Source: Luteimicrobium sp042670205
GTDB taxonomy: Bacteria > Actinomycetota > Actinomycetes > Actinomycetales > Cellulomonadaceae
DNA: 64,000 bases
NCBI RefSeq assembly: GCF_042670205.1
Contig: NZ_JBHUWD010000019.1
Coordinates: 17,774-81,773 of the forward strand
Reading direction: 5' to 3'
This document shows, piece by piece, positions 49,984 to 59,400 of this stretch. The notes under the pieces were generated by a model. It made no database searches. It was given only the letters and a program-made list of their open reading frames with translations, and had not been told where the DNA came from. The first letter of the stretch is position 1. The number at the start of each line of letters is the position of its first letter. A program made the translations under genes and the position numbers.

Positions 49984-50112
49984 GAGCGTCCACGCCCGCT
50001 CGGCCGCGCGCGTCCCGCCTGCCGCTGCCACGATGAGCCTGACGCGCGCCCGCCGACGGGCGCGCGGGAGGAGGCGTGCCGTGTCCACCACGATGCTCGC
50101 CGGGCGGCAGGC

Positions 50113-51615
50113 ATGACCGCGCCGGCGTCCCAGGCCTCCGGGACCCGGATGGCGCTGGGGGTCCTCCTCGCCACGTGCCTCTCGACCCTGGTCGTCAACG
50201 CCAACACCTCCGCCGTCGGCATCCTGCTGCCGGCCATCAGCAAGGACACGGACACCTCCGTCGACACGCTCCAGTGGGCGGTCACCGGCTACTCGCTCAT
50301 GGGGGCCGCGGTCATCGTCACCGCCGGCTCGCTCGGCGACGTGTTCGGCCGTCGTCGGGTCTTCCAGCTCGGCCTGCTCCTCTTCGTCGCCTCGTGCGTC
50401 TTCATCGCCCTCGCGCAGACCGGTGGTGGCGTGATCCTGGGCCGCGTGATCCAGGGTGCCGCGGGCTCGACCATCCTCGCGTGCGGCCTGAGCCTGCTCA
50501 CGGTGGCCAACAGCGGCGAGGCGCAGCTGCGCTCCGTCTCGCTCTGGGGCGCCGCCGCGGCGGTCGGCGCTGCCGCGGGCCCCCTCGTGGGCGGGCTCCT
50601 GGTCGACGCCACCGGGTGGCAGGGCCTGTTCTGGATCGACGCCGTCGTCGCGGTCGTCTGCATGCTGATCGCGGCCGTGGCCGTGCACGAGTCGCGCGAC
50701 CCGCACCGGTCCCACGACATCGACTACGCGGGCGCGATCCTGATCGCGCTCACCCTCAGCCCCGCGGTCCTGGCGATGAGCGAGGGCTCGACCTGGGGAT
50801 GGGCGTCGCTGCGGACGGTCGGCTGCCTCGTCGTCGCCGCCGCCGCCGGGTTCGCCTTCGTCGCCGTCGAGAAGCGCGTCCGGGTGCCCCTGCTCGACCT
50901 GACCCTCCTGCGCAACCGCGTGCTGGTCGGGTCGACCATCGCCATCCTCATCGGCGCCGGCACGATCAACGGGCTGATGTACCTGCTCAGCCTCTACTTC
51001 CAGAACCCCGCCGCGCTCGGCATGTCACCGCTGGAGGCCGGGCTCGCCACCCTGCCCGCGACCGTGGGGCTCGTCGTCGTCGCGCCCCTGGTCCCGCGGT
51101 TCGCCGCAAGGCTCGGCGGACGGCAGGTCGTCGGGCTGGGCTTCCTGATCACGGCCGTCGGCTTCGCGGTCGTCGGGTTCACCGACCAGTCGTGGCGGTA
51201 CGGCGCCTTCGTGATCCCGCTCCTCGCGATCGCCGTAGGGATGGGCCTGTCGAACGGTCCCGCCTCCTCCGCCGCGACCGCGTCCGTCTCCGCCGACCAG
51301 GTCGGCGCCGCCTCGGGGATCTCGAACATGGCCCGGTACGTCGGCGCCGCCGTCGCGACCGCGCTCGCCGCGACGGTCAACGCCTCGGTGATCACCGACC
51401 GCACCGCCTCCGGGCACTCGACGTCCCAGGCGCTCGCCTCGGGCCTCGCGACGGCGTCCTGGGTGATGGCCGCGTTCAGCTTCGCGGGCGTCCTCATGGC
51501 GGTACTCATGGGACGCCGCTACCGGGCGGAGAGGGGCACGCTCCAGGACTCCGCCGCCTCGGCCGCGGCCCACCTCCACACGCTCCCCACGACGGCGAGC
51601 GGCGCCCCGAGCTGA
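50113..51615 (+). CDS. DHA2-type MFS drug exporter
   Basis: 500 residues with 14 membrane segments. The DHA2 motif LQWAVTGYSLMGAAVIVTAG and motif A GDVFGRRRVFQLGLLLF lie between helices 2 and 3, and motif C GPLVGGLLVDATGWQGLFWI in helix 5. This fits 14-helix proton-driven multidrug exporters (EmrB/QacA). ATG at 50113 lies after a GGGCGG stretch with no strong ribosome-binding site. It is divergent from guanine deaminase. The substrate is unknown; a second pump of the same family follows after 54 bp. Confidence 0.85.
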   Translation: MTAPASQASGTRMALGVLLATCLSTLVVNANTSAVGILLPAISKDTDTSVDTLQWAVTGYSLMGAAVIVTAGSLGDVFGRRRVFQLGLLLFVASCVFIALAQTGGGVILGRVIQGAAGSTILACGLSLLTVANSGEAQLRSVSLWGAAAAVGAAAGPLVGGLLVDATGWQGLFWIDAVVAVVCMLIAAVAVHESRDPHRSHDIDYAGAILIALTLSPAVLAMSEGSTWGWASLRTVGCLVVAAAAGFAFVAVEKRVRVPLLDLTLLRNRVLVGSTIAILIGAGTINGLMYLLSLYFQNPAALGMSPLEAGLATLPATVGLVVVAPLVPRFAARLGGRQVVGLGFLITAVGFAVVGFTDQSWRYGAFVIPLLAIAVGMGLSNGPASSAATASVSADQVGAASGISNMARYVGAAVATALAATVNASVITDRTASGHSTSQALASGLATASWVMAAFSFAGVLMAVLMGRRYRAERGTLQDSAASAAAHLHTLPTTASGAPS

Positions 51616-51669
51616 CGGGCCGACCGACCGCCGGGAACACGCACACGCCCGTCCGAGTTCGGTTTCATC

Positions 51670-53283
51670 GTGGCAAGTACCTCCCCCGAGATCTCGCGCG
51701 CCTCCGTCGGCCTGCGCTCCGACCGCGGCCCGCTCCTGCTGGCCCTGATGCTCGCGACGGCGCTCGTCGCCCTCGACTCCACCGTCATCGCGACCGCGAT
51801 CCCGACCATCACCAAGGAGCTCGGCGGGTTCTCGCAGTTCCCGTGGCTGCTGTCCGTCTACCTGCTCGCGCAGGCCGCGACCACGCCGCTCTACGGCAAG
51901 GTCGCCGACGTCGTCGGCCGCAAGCCCGTGATCCTGTTCGGCGTCGCCGTGTTCCTCGCCGGGTCCGTGCTGTGCGGCGTGGCGTGGTCCATGCCGGCGC
52001 TCATCGCGTTCCGCGCCGTCCAGGGCCTCGGCGCCGGGGCGATCCTCCCCATGTCGACGACGATCGTCGGCGACATCTACACGCTCGCCGAGCGCGCCAA
52101 GGTCCAGGGGTACATCGCGAGCGTCTGGGGGATCTCCGCCGTCGTCGGGCCGCTCATCGGCGGCGCGTTCTCCGAGTGGGTCTCCTGGCGGTGGATCTTC
52201 TGGGTCAACCTCCCGCTCTGCCTCGTCGCCGGCGGGATCCTGTTGCGCAACTTCCGCGAGAAGGTCGAGCGCCGCAAACACCGCGTCGACTACCTCGGCG
52301 CCGTCCTCGTGACGGCCGCCACGACCCTCCTCATGCTCGGGCTCCTCGAGGGCGGCGAGGGCTGGCCGTGGACGTCCGTCACCAGCGCGCTCGTCCTCGG
52401 CGGTGGAGTCGTGCTGACTGTCGCGTTCGTGCTCGTGGAGCGGCGCGCGCCCGAGCCCGTGCTGCCCCTGTGGGTCTTCGGACGGCGCACGCTGCTGACC
52501 ACGAGCGTCGTGAGCCTCGGCGTCGGTGCCGTGATGATCGGCTTCACGTCCTACGTGCCGACGTTCACGCAGGTCACGCTCGGGACGGGCGCGCTCGTCG
52601 CCGGGTTCTCCGTCGCCACCATGACGATCGGGTGGCCCGTCGCCGCCGCCCAGAGCGGCCGCCTCTACCTGCGCCACGGCTTCCGCGTCACCGCGCTGCT
52701 CGGGGCGCTGCTGGCGATCGTCGGGGTGGTGCTCGTCCTGCTGTTCCTCGGCACCGGCTCCACCCCGTGGCAGGTCGGGGCGTTCTGCCTCGTCGTCGGA
52801 GCGGGCCTCGGGCTCGCCGCTCCCACGACCGTCATCGCCGCCCAGCACACCGTCGGCTGGTCCGAGCGCGGCGTCGTGACGTCGGCCAACATGTTCTCGC
52901 GCAACATCGGCTCCGCCCTCGGCGTCGCGGTCTACGGCGCGATCGTCAACGCGTCGCTCGGGCGCACCGCCTCGCACCCCGCCCCCGGCCCTCTCGCCGA
53001 CGCCGTGCACGAGGTGTTCCTCGGCGTCCTCGTCGCCGGGGTGCTGATGCTCGTCGCCGTGCTCTTCATGCCGCGCGGCGGCGAGGGCCGCCAGGACCGC
53101 GAGCCCGCGGTCGCTGAAGCCACCCCCGCCGACGGCGACGCTGTGCTCGCCGACTGTGACGTCCGGATCAGCGACGGTGACGCTGTGCTCGCCGACGGTG
53201 ACGTCCGGATCAGCGACGGTGACGCTGTGCTCGCCGACGGTGCCGTCCGGATCAGCGACGGTGACGCCGATGTGAAGCGGTGA
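51670..53283 (+). CDS. DHA2-type MFS exporter with a repeat-encoded tail
   Basis: 537 residues with 14 membrane segments. Motif LDSTVIATAIPTITKELGGF (motif D1) opens the protein, motif A VADVVGRKPVILFGVAVF follows helix 2, and antiporter motif WGISAVVGPLIGGAFSEWVS lies in helix 5. The last about 50 residues are not MFS: they are seven-residue units DGDAVLA/DGDVRIS encoded by a 21-bp tandem array (53131-53277) that continues in inverted orientation after the stop. GTG at 51670 is the likely start; no ribosome-binding site precedes it. The acidic tail would be cytoplasmic; its role is unknown and it may simply reflect repeat invasion. Confidence 0.82.
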   Translation: MASTSPEISRASVGLRSDRGPLLLALMLATALVALDSTVIATAIPTITKELGGFSQFPWLLSVYLLAQAATTPLYGKVADVVGRKPVILFGVAVFLAGSVLCGVAWSMPALIAFRAVQGLGAGAILPMSTTIVGDIYTLAERAKVQGYIASVWGISAVVGPLIGGAFSEWVSWRWIFWVNLPLCLVAGGILLRNFREKVERRKHRVDYLGAVLVTAATTLLMLGLLEGGEGWPWTSVTSALVLGGGVVLTVAFVLVERRAPEPVLPLWVFGRRTLLTTSVVSLGVGAVMIGFTSYVPTFTQVTLGTGALVAGFSVATMTIGWPVAAAQSGRLYLRHGFRVTALLGALLAIVGVVLVLLFLGTGSTPWQVGAFCLVVGAGLGLAAPTTVIAAQHTVGWSERGVVTSANMFSRNIGSALGVAVYGAIVNASLGRTASHPAPGPLADAVHEVFLGVLVAGVLMLVAVLFMPRGGEGRQDREPAVAEATPADGDAVLADCDVRISDGDAVLADGDVRISDGDAVLADGAVRISDGDADVKR

Positions 53284-53419
53284 CCCCCGGATCGGCGAGC
53301 ACAGCGTCTCCGTCGACGAAGGGAGCGTCACCGTCGGCGAGCACAGCGTCACCGTCGGCGAAGGGAGCGTCACCGTCGGCGAGCACAGCGTCACCGTCGG
53401 CGAACGGCGCGTCGCCGTC
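53131..53419. repeat. Inverted array of 21-bp modules
   Basis: Seven forward 21-bp modules (53131-53277; core GACGGTGACG then either CTGTGCTCGCC or TCCGGATCAGC) encode the MFS tail. After a 16-bp gap come six modules in reverse orientation (53294-53419; ends GCGTCACCGTC). Modules alternate in two forms on each side, a 42-bp higher unit. The halves can pair into a stem of over 100 nt. The reverse strand reads through as DGDAVLA/DGDAPFA units. Confidence 0.85.
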
Positions 53420-53431
53420 GGCGGGGTCGCG

Positions 53432-53437
53432 TACGTT
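53432..53437 (+). promoter_or_regulatory. Leaderless -10 of the endonuclease IV gene
   Basis: TACGTT, 6 nt before the ATG at 53444, just past the end of the repeat array. Confidence 0.5.
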
Positions 53438-53443
53438 GGCGGC

Positions 53444-54265
53444 ATGCGCATCGGAGCTCACGTCGACCAGCACGACGCCGTCGCCCAGTCCCTCGACATG
53501 GGCGCGACCCAGGCCCAGGTGTTCCTGGGGGACCCGCAGGGGTGGAAGGGCCCGCAGTTCACCTTCCCGGTGGACGGGTCCGACGACGCCTCCCCCGAGG
53601 AGCGCGCCGCCGCCCTCCGGGACGCCGCGAAGGCCGCGGACCTCGACCTCTACGTCCACGCCCCGTACGTCATCAACGTGGCGAGCACGAACAACCGAAT
53701 CCGCATCCCGTCCCGCAAGCTCCTGCAGCAGATGGCCACGGGGGCGGCCCTGATCGGGGCGAAGGGGCTGATCGTGCACGGCGGGCACGTCGGCAAGGGC
53801 GACCCGCTCGAGGTCGGCTTCGACAACTGGCGCAAGGCGATCGAGCCGCTCAAGTCCGAGGTGCCAGTGCTGATCGAGAACACCGCGGGCGGAGACGGCG
53901 CGATGGCGCGCGGCCTCGAGCGGATCGAGCAGCTCTGGTCCGTCGTCGCGCCGGCGGCCGAGAAGGCGGGCGTGCCCCTCGGCTTCTGCTTCGACACGTG
54001 CCACGGCTGGGCGAGCGGCATCGCGCTGGAGACCGCGCCTGCGGACGTGAGCGCCGTCGTCGGGAACATCTCCCTCGTCCACGCGAACAACAGCCGCGAC
54101 ACGTTCGGGTCGGGCGCGGACCGGCACGCGAGCCTCACCGACGGGCAGATCGACTCGGCCGTCCTCGTGTCCCTGGTACAGGCGGTCGGTGCCCCCGTGA
54201 TCTGCGAGACGCACGCGGACGCGCCCCGCGACGTCGCGTGGCTCGAGCAGCAGGTCGCGTCGTGA
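53444..54265 (+). CDS. nfo: Deoxyribonuclease IV (apurinic/apyrimidinic endonuclease)
   Basis: 273 residues, an AP-endonuclease-2 TIM barrel. RIGAHVDQHDAVAQSLDMGA opens it. Zinc ligands lie in LYVHAPYVINVAS, LIVHGGHVGKGD, VLIENTAGGDG, GFCFDTCHGWASG, LVHANNS and the closing ICETHAD, where family members carry H/E/D. It cleaves DNA 5' to abasic sites. The start is leaderless (TACGTT plus 6 nt). Its stop overlaps the VOC gene start (GTGA). The gene is preceded by the palindromic repeat array, which may interfere with read-through from the MFS gene. Confidence 0.92.
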   Translation: MRIGAHVDQHDAVAQSLDMGATQAQVFLGDPQGWKGPQFTFPVDGSDDASPEERAAALRDAAKAADLDLYVHAPYVINVASTNNRIRIPSRKLLQQMATGAALIGAKGLIVHGGHVGKGDPLEVGFDNWRKAIEPLKSEVPVLIENTAGGDGAMARGLERIEQLWSVVAPAAEKAGVPLGFCFDTCHGWASGIALETAPADVSAVVGNISLVHANNSRDTFGSGADRHASLTDGQIDSAVLVSLVQAVGAPVICETHADAPRDVAWLEQQVAS

Positions 54266-54666
54266 CCGCGCTGCGCCTGCGCGAGCTCGTCCTCGACTGC
54301 CCCGAGCCGCGGGGGCTCGCGGAGTTCTACCGGCGTCTCCTCGACTGGCCGTACGCGCCGGGCCACGCCGAGTGGGACCCTGACGGCGACGGCTGGCTCG
54401 TCCTCGTCGCGCCCGACGGCGGCCCCCGCCTGGCCTTCCAGCGCTCCGACGCGACCCCTCCCCCGTGGTCGCGTGACTCGACGGTCGGTCGCGTCCACCT
54501 GGACGTCGCCGTCGAGCAGCTCGAGGACGCGCACGACGCCGCCGTGGCGGCGGGGGCGCAGCCGGTCAGCGGCACGCCCGAGGAGGACGGCCACCCCGCG
54601 GACCGGTTCCGCGTCTACGCCGACCCGGCCGGTCACCCCTTCTGCCTGGTGCAGGACGTGCAGTAG
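54262..54666 (+). CDS. VOC/glyoxalase-like protein
   Basis: 134 residues. LRLRELVLDCPEPRGLAEFY plus RRLLDWPY is the start of the first beta-alpha-beta-beta-beta unit, and VHLDVAVEQLEDAHDAAVAA the second. The ending DPAGHPFCLVQ is typical for the glyoxalase_6 type. The metal-binding His/Glu set of true glyoxalases is only partly there (no clear first histidine), so function is open. GTG overlaps the nfo stop by four bases, making a two-gene operon. A weak GC hairpin lies between it and the convergent MFS gene. Confidence 0.82.
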   Translation: MTALRLRELVLDCPEPRGLAEFYRRLLDWPYAPGHAEWDPDGDGWLVLVAPDGGPRLAFQRSDATPPPWSRDSTVGRVHLDVAVEQLEDAHDAAVAAGAQPVSGTPEEDGHPADRFRVYADPAGHPFCLVQDVQ

Positions 54667-54693
54667 GAGCACGCCGCCCGGCCGGCGGAGCGT

Positions 54694-56298
54694 TCAGGGT
54701 GTCGGCCGGGACGGCCGCGGCCAGACGAGCACCACCACGACGGCGGCGAGCGCGCTGAGGATCCCCGTCACGACCATGGCGTCGCCCACGCCGGACGAGA
54801 ACGCGTCGACCACGGACCGCGTCACGGCGCTCCGCTCCGACGCGGGCAGCGACTGGATCGCGTCCGAGAACGACGACGAGTTCACGAGCGCCGCGCGGGC
54901 GCGGTCGACGTCGTCGCCGCTGAGCCCGGCGTCGCGCGCGGCGCGCGTCCACTCGCCCGCGCTGAGGCTCCGGCCGAGGGCGGCGAGCAGCGCGACGCCG
55001 ATCGACCCGCCGACCATGCTCGACATCTTGAAGACGCCGGCCGCAGTCCCGGCGAGCTCCTCGTCGACTCCCCCGACGGTGTTGCTCGAGACCGGCGTCG
55101 ACATGAGCCCGAGGCCGACCCCCAGGACCACGAGCGCGACGCCCATGACCCACAGCGACGAGTCGGTCGACGTCGTCCCCAGCCCGAGGATCCCCACGCT
55201 CATCACGACCAGCCCGACGACGGCCGGCCGCCGGCCGCCGAACCGTGCGTCCATCCGCCCGCCGACGGGGATGAACACGAAGATCCCGAGGACCACGGGC
55301 ATCACGAGCAGCCCGGCCTGCACCGGGCCGTAGCCGCGGGCGTTCTGCAGCCAGAGCACCAGCAGATAGCTGAGCCCCGCGAACGCGAGGTTCATCGTCA
55401 GGTTGGCGACCAGCGCACCGTCGTAGGCGCGCAGCCGGAACAGCCGCAGGTCGACGAGGGGGTGGCTCACGTGCAGCTCGATCACCCACCACGCGACCGC
55501 CAGCACGACCGCCGCGACGAGCATGCCGACGACGACGGGCGCGTCCCACCCGACGCTCGGCCCGTCCGTGAGGGCGTACAGGAGCGCGAAGACGGCGGCG
55601 GCGATCGTGACGAGGCCCAGCCAGTCGACGCGGCTCGACGCGTGCGGGTCGCTCGACTCGGGCGTGAACGCACGGATCGCGAGCACCGCGACGACGGCGA
55701 GCGGCACGTTGACCCAGAACAGCCACTGCCAGCCGAGGAGGTGCGTGAGGACGCCGCCGATCGCGGGTCCGATGGCGTCGCCTCCCCATGCGACGGCCTG
55801 CCACACCCCGAACGCCGTGAGCAGCGCGCGCCCCGTGAACTGCGGCGGGATCAGCGCGAGGGTCGCCGGCAGGATGAGCGCCGCGCCGACCCCCATGAGG
55901 CCGCGCCCGACGATCAGCAGCGGCATCCCGTGCGCGAGCCCGCCCACCACCGAGAAGGCGCCGAACAGCACGATCCCGAGCAGGAGCATCCGCCGACGCC
56001 CGAACACGTCGCCGAACTTGCCGGCTGCGATCACGAGGGCGCCGGTGACCAGGCTGAAGGCGTTGTTGGCCCACTGCAGCGTGCCGAGATCCGCGTGGAG
56101 ATCGTCCGCGACGGTCGGGATCGCGACCCCGAAGTCGGCGAACGCCAGCCACACCATGCCCGCCGCGGTGCACGCCGCGGCGAGCGACACCCAGCGGCGC
56201 GACGAGCTGTCGACCGTCGACGTCGGCGTCGATGCTGTCACCGGCTCGCCCTCCCCTGCGCGTGACGGTCTCCACGGCGAGACCGTCGCTGCGGACAT
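54694..56298 (-). CDS. DHA2-type MFS exporter 3
   Basis: 534 residues with 14 membrane segments. FADFGVAIPTVADDLHADLG and TLQWANNAFSLVTGALVIAA open the protein, and motif A GKFGDVFGRRRMLLLGIVL follows. Antiporter motif WGGDAIGPAIGGVLTHLLGW is in helix 5. A long periplasmic loop near the end (DAGLSGDDVDRARAALVNSS) is characteristic of the SMR-type DHA2 exporters that carry antibiotics. Start ATG at 56298 was chosen for GAGGG 7 nt upstream; a GTG 57 nt downstream would also work. No regulator gene is adjacent, in contrast to most such pumps. Confidence 0.82.
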   Translation of the reverse strand: MSAATVSPWRPSRAGEGEPVTASTPTSTVDSSSRRWVSLAAACTAAGMVWLAFADFGVAIPTVADDLHADLGTLQWANNAFSLVTGALVIAAGKFGDVFGRRRMLLLGIVLFGAFSVVGGLAHGMPLLIVGRGLMGVGAALILPATLALIPPQFTGRALLTAFGVWQAVAWGGDAIGPAIGGVLTHLLGWQWLFWVNVPLAVVAVLAIRAFTPESSDPHASSRVDWLGLVTIAAAVFALLYALTDGPSVGWDAPVVVGMLVAAVVLAVAWWVIELHVSHPLVDLRLFRLRAYDGALVANLTMNLAFAGLSYLLVLWLQNARGYGPVQAGLLVMPVVLGIFVFIPVGGRMDARFGGRRPAVVGLVVMSVGILGLGTTSTDSSLWVMGVALVVLGVGLGLMSTPVSSNTVGGVDEELAGTAAGVFKMSSMVGGSIGVALLAALGRSLSAGEWTRAARDAGLSGDDVDRARAALVNSSSFSDAIQSLPASERSAVTRSVVDAFSSGVGDAMVVTGILSALAAVVVVLVWPRPSRPTP

Positions 56299-56350
56299 CG
56301 TCTGCCCTCGGCGGGAGGCCCGCGCGGCGACCCACCGACGGACGCGCGAA

Positions 56351-56391
56351 CGGCCGCGGCCCGGCGGGAGGATCCCACCGGGCCGCGGCCG
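56351..56391. terminator. Strong hairpin after the subtilase gene
   Basis: 18-bp arms (CGGCCGCGGCCCGG core) with one mismatch, 5-nt loop, 17 bp past the subtilase stop and 53 bp upstream of the next minus-strand gene. Confidence 0.75.
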
Positions 56392-56407
56392 TCTCACAGA
56401 GGTTGCG

Positions 56408-59400
56408 TCAGTCGAGCGCGCCCCGGAGCGACCACGTGTGCGTGTGGCCCTTCAGGTGCGAGTACGACGGCGCGTGCTGCTTGCCGTGCGGAGCCGCCTT
56501 CGGCTTCTCCGCCTTGGGCAGGTGCACCACCTCGACGCGCTTGCCCTGCGTGCCCTGCAGGTGCAGGACGAGCGCGTCGGTGCCCTTCTTCGCGACGTCG
56601 GACCCGAGCGTGTAGACGATCGAGTTCCCGCCCTGGTCCAGGTACAGCGGGTCGGAGACGACGACGCCCGGGTCGGCGACGTCGAACTGGACCGCCGGCG
56701 AGTCGTCGATGTCGTCGCCCGTGTACCCGGAGTACATCCCCACCTGGTAGGTGATCGGGAAGGACGTGTCGGTCTTCTTCACGCCGATCGCCGCCGGAGA
56801 GACGGGGATCAGCAGGACGTTGTTGTCGAACACGTTGGTGTCGACGTCGCCCTCGTTGTAGTTGACCGGCGAGACGCTGACCGGCGTGGGGGCGCCGTTC
56901 TTGTCGCGGTGGTTGAGGTCGAGAACGAGCGCCTCGAGCAGGTCGGTCGACGGGGCGTTCTGGACGTCCACCTCGTAGTCGGCCTTGCCGTCGCCGTTCG
57001 TGTCGATCACCACGTACGGGACGACCATGTTGCCGATGGTCGCCCAGTCTCCCCACGACGCGATGCCGAAGGTCAGCGTGCCGTCGGCGTACCCGTGCAC
57101 GCCCTTGGTCGAGCCCGCGCCGACGTACCGCAGGTCACCCGAGGTGTCCGTGGTGTTCGTCGTGCAGTCCGACGTCTGGGTGCCGTGGCAGACCGGCAGC
57201 TTCGGGCTCTTCGCCCCCAGCTGCAGCACGGAGGCCAGCGACCGGAACGCCGTCGACCCGCTGCCCTGGGACACGCCCTGGCCCTTGAGGGTCAGCGCCG
57301 TCAGGGTGTTCTTCCCGCTCCGGAAGGTCGTCGCCTTGGTCGACGTCGTCGACGTCGGCTTCGCGGCCCCGTAGACGGGGACCCGGAGGGCCGACTTGCC
57401 GAGCGGCTTGACCAGGAGCCGGCCGGACGCGTCGGAGACGTACTGACGCGCCTCGTCGGCCCCCGTGTACGGGTTGACCTGCGTGGCCGCCATGGTCGGG
57501 TCGAGCGTCTTGCGCAGCGACTTGGTCACGACCGTCATGGTGACCGTGGCCTTCTTGCTCGAGTGCGCCTTGATCGTCATCGCGGCCGGCTTCACCGTGT
57601 AGGTGACGCCGGGCTGCTTGACGACGCCCTGGTACCTGAGCGTGACCGTGGTGGCCTTCGAGCCCGTGTTCTCGACCTTGATCGTGCGCTTGTGCGTGAC
57701 GACCGACTTGTTGGCCGGCACCGCGACGACGCCGAACGACGCGGAGACCGCGCCCTTGACGTCCGTGTCGTACGCGAGGACGGAGGTGTTGACGGCGTCG
57801 AGCGCGTCGATGCGTCCGGAGCCCACGCGGGCCGGCCCGTAGATGTCGCCGGTCTTGTCGTCGCCGGTGTACACGTCGTGGCCTGCGGTGTTCATGATCG
57901 CGGCCTTGAGCTGCTCCGTGCTCCAGCCCCGGTGCGCGACCTTGACCAGCGCGGAGATGCCCGCGACGTGCGGCGTCGCCATGGACGTGCCCGACTCGAC
58001 GAGCACGCCGTTGCCCGACCCGAGGCCCGCGGAGGCGACGGTGTCGCCGGGCGCGGTCACGTCGGGCTTCACGACGCCCAGCGAACCGTGGGTGCCGCGC
58101 GAGCTGAACGAGCTGAGCGTGTCCGTGATGGACGGGGTGACGTCCTTGATGGTCGCGGCGAGCGAGCCGTCGAACGTGACGTTCAGCGTGCCCGCGTCCA
58201 CGGCCGGCTGCAGACGGTCGGTCTGGGCCTTGGGGAGCTGGACGACCGGGATCTTGTCGCTACCCGTGATGCCCGCCCCGAAGACGTCGAGGCCGGAGGT
58301 GAAGATCGCCCCGACAGCCCCGGCGGCCGCGGCGTAGTTCGCACGCTGCACCGAGCCGCAGCGGCGCGTCGCGTCGTTGTCGTCCCACGTCAGCCACGCG
58401 ACCTTGCCCGCGACCTTCGCGGCGTCGGCCGCGGAGAACGGGTCGCACCCGTCGGCGTTGGCGCCCGGGATCGCGACGACGTCACCGGTCACGGGAGCCG
58501 CGGTCGCCCACGGGTACGCGATCGAGAACTGGCCCGCCGCGATGCCCGCGACGTCGGACGGCGCGTTGACCTTCAGCCCGTCACGGAGCTGGTAGGCGTC
58601 CACCGAGCTCGCGACGGCGAGCGAGCGGACCGCGTTGCCCGGCGAGCCGCCCGTGTCGGTGAGGTCGCCGTTGTTGCCCATCGCGATGACCGGCAGGACG
58701 CCGTGCGCGGCGAGCTTGTCGATGACCGCGTTCTCCGGGTCGTCGACGACGCCGTAGTCCGACCCGAGCGACATGTTGACGATGTCGAGGTGGTCGGAGA
58801 AGTTGCCGTCGCCGTTCGGGTCGAGCGACCAGTCGAGCGCCGGGATGACCTCGTCGGTCGAGCCGTCGCAGCCGAAGACCTTGAGCGCGTACAGCGACGC
58901 GTCGGGGGCCATGCCGGGACCGATCTTCATGGTCATGAGCTGGTCCGCGGTGAGCTTCGAGTAGTCGCCCGTGAAGGTCGAGCCGTCCGCGTTCTCGCCG
59001 TAGCCGGCGACCGTGCCGGCGACGTGCGTGCCGTGGTTGTTGCAGCCCAAGGGGTTGGGGTCGGGATGCGGGACCGGCTGGTACGTGTCCTCGTCGGCGG
59101 GGTCCGCGTCGTAGTCGTCACCCACGAAGTCGTAGCCGCCCACGACCTTCGCCGTCGGGGTCCAGGCGCCCGCGCTGTCCGCGTGCGCCGCGTCCCACGC
59201 CGCGACCGTGCCCGGCCCGCCGAAGTCCGCGTGCGTGTAGTCGATGCCCGTGTCGATGACGCCGACGGACACGCCCTTGCCGGTGTTGCCGTAGTCCTGC
59301 CACGTCGCCAGGGCCTGGGTGAGGTTGGCGGTGCTCGCGTTCGAGACCTTCTTGGGGACGAGCGGCGTGATCTTGACGACGTCGGAGCGCTGCGCGAGCG

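Noticed and set aside
53131..53419. Regular repeats that could suggest a CRISPR array
   Set aside because: There are no unique spacers: modules are contiguous 21-bp codon-phase units in inverted halves, and no cas genes are present.
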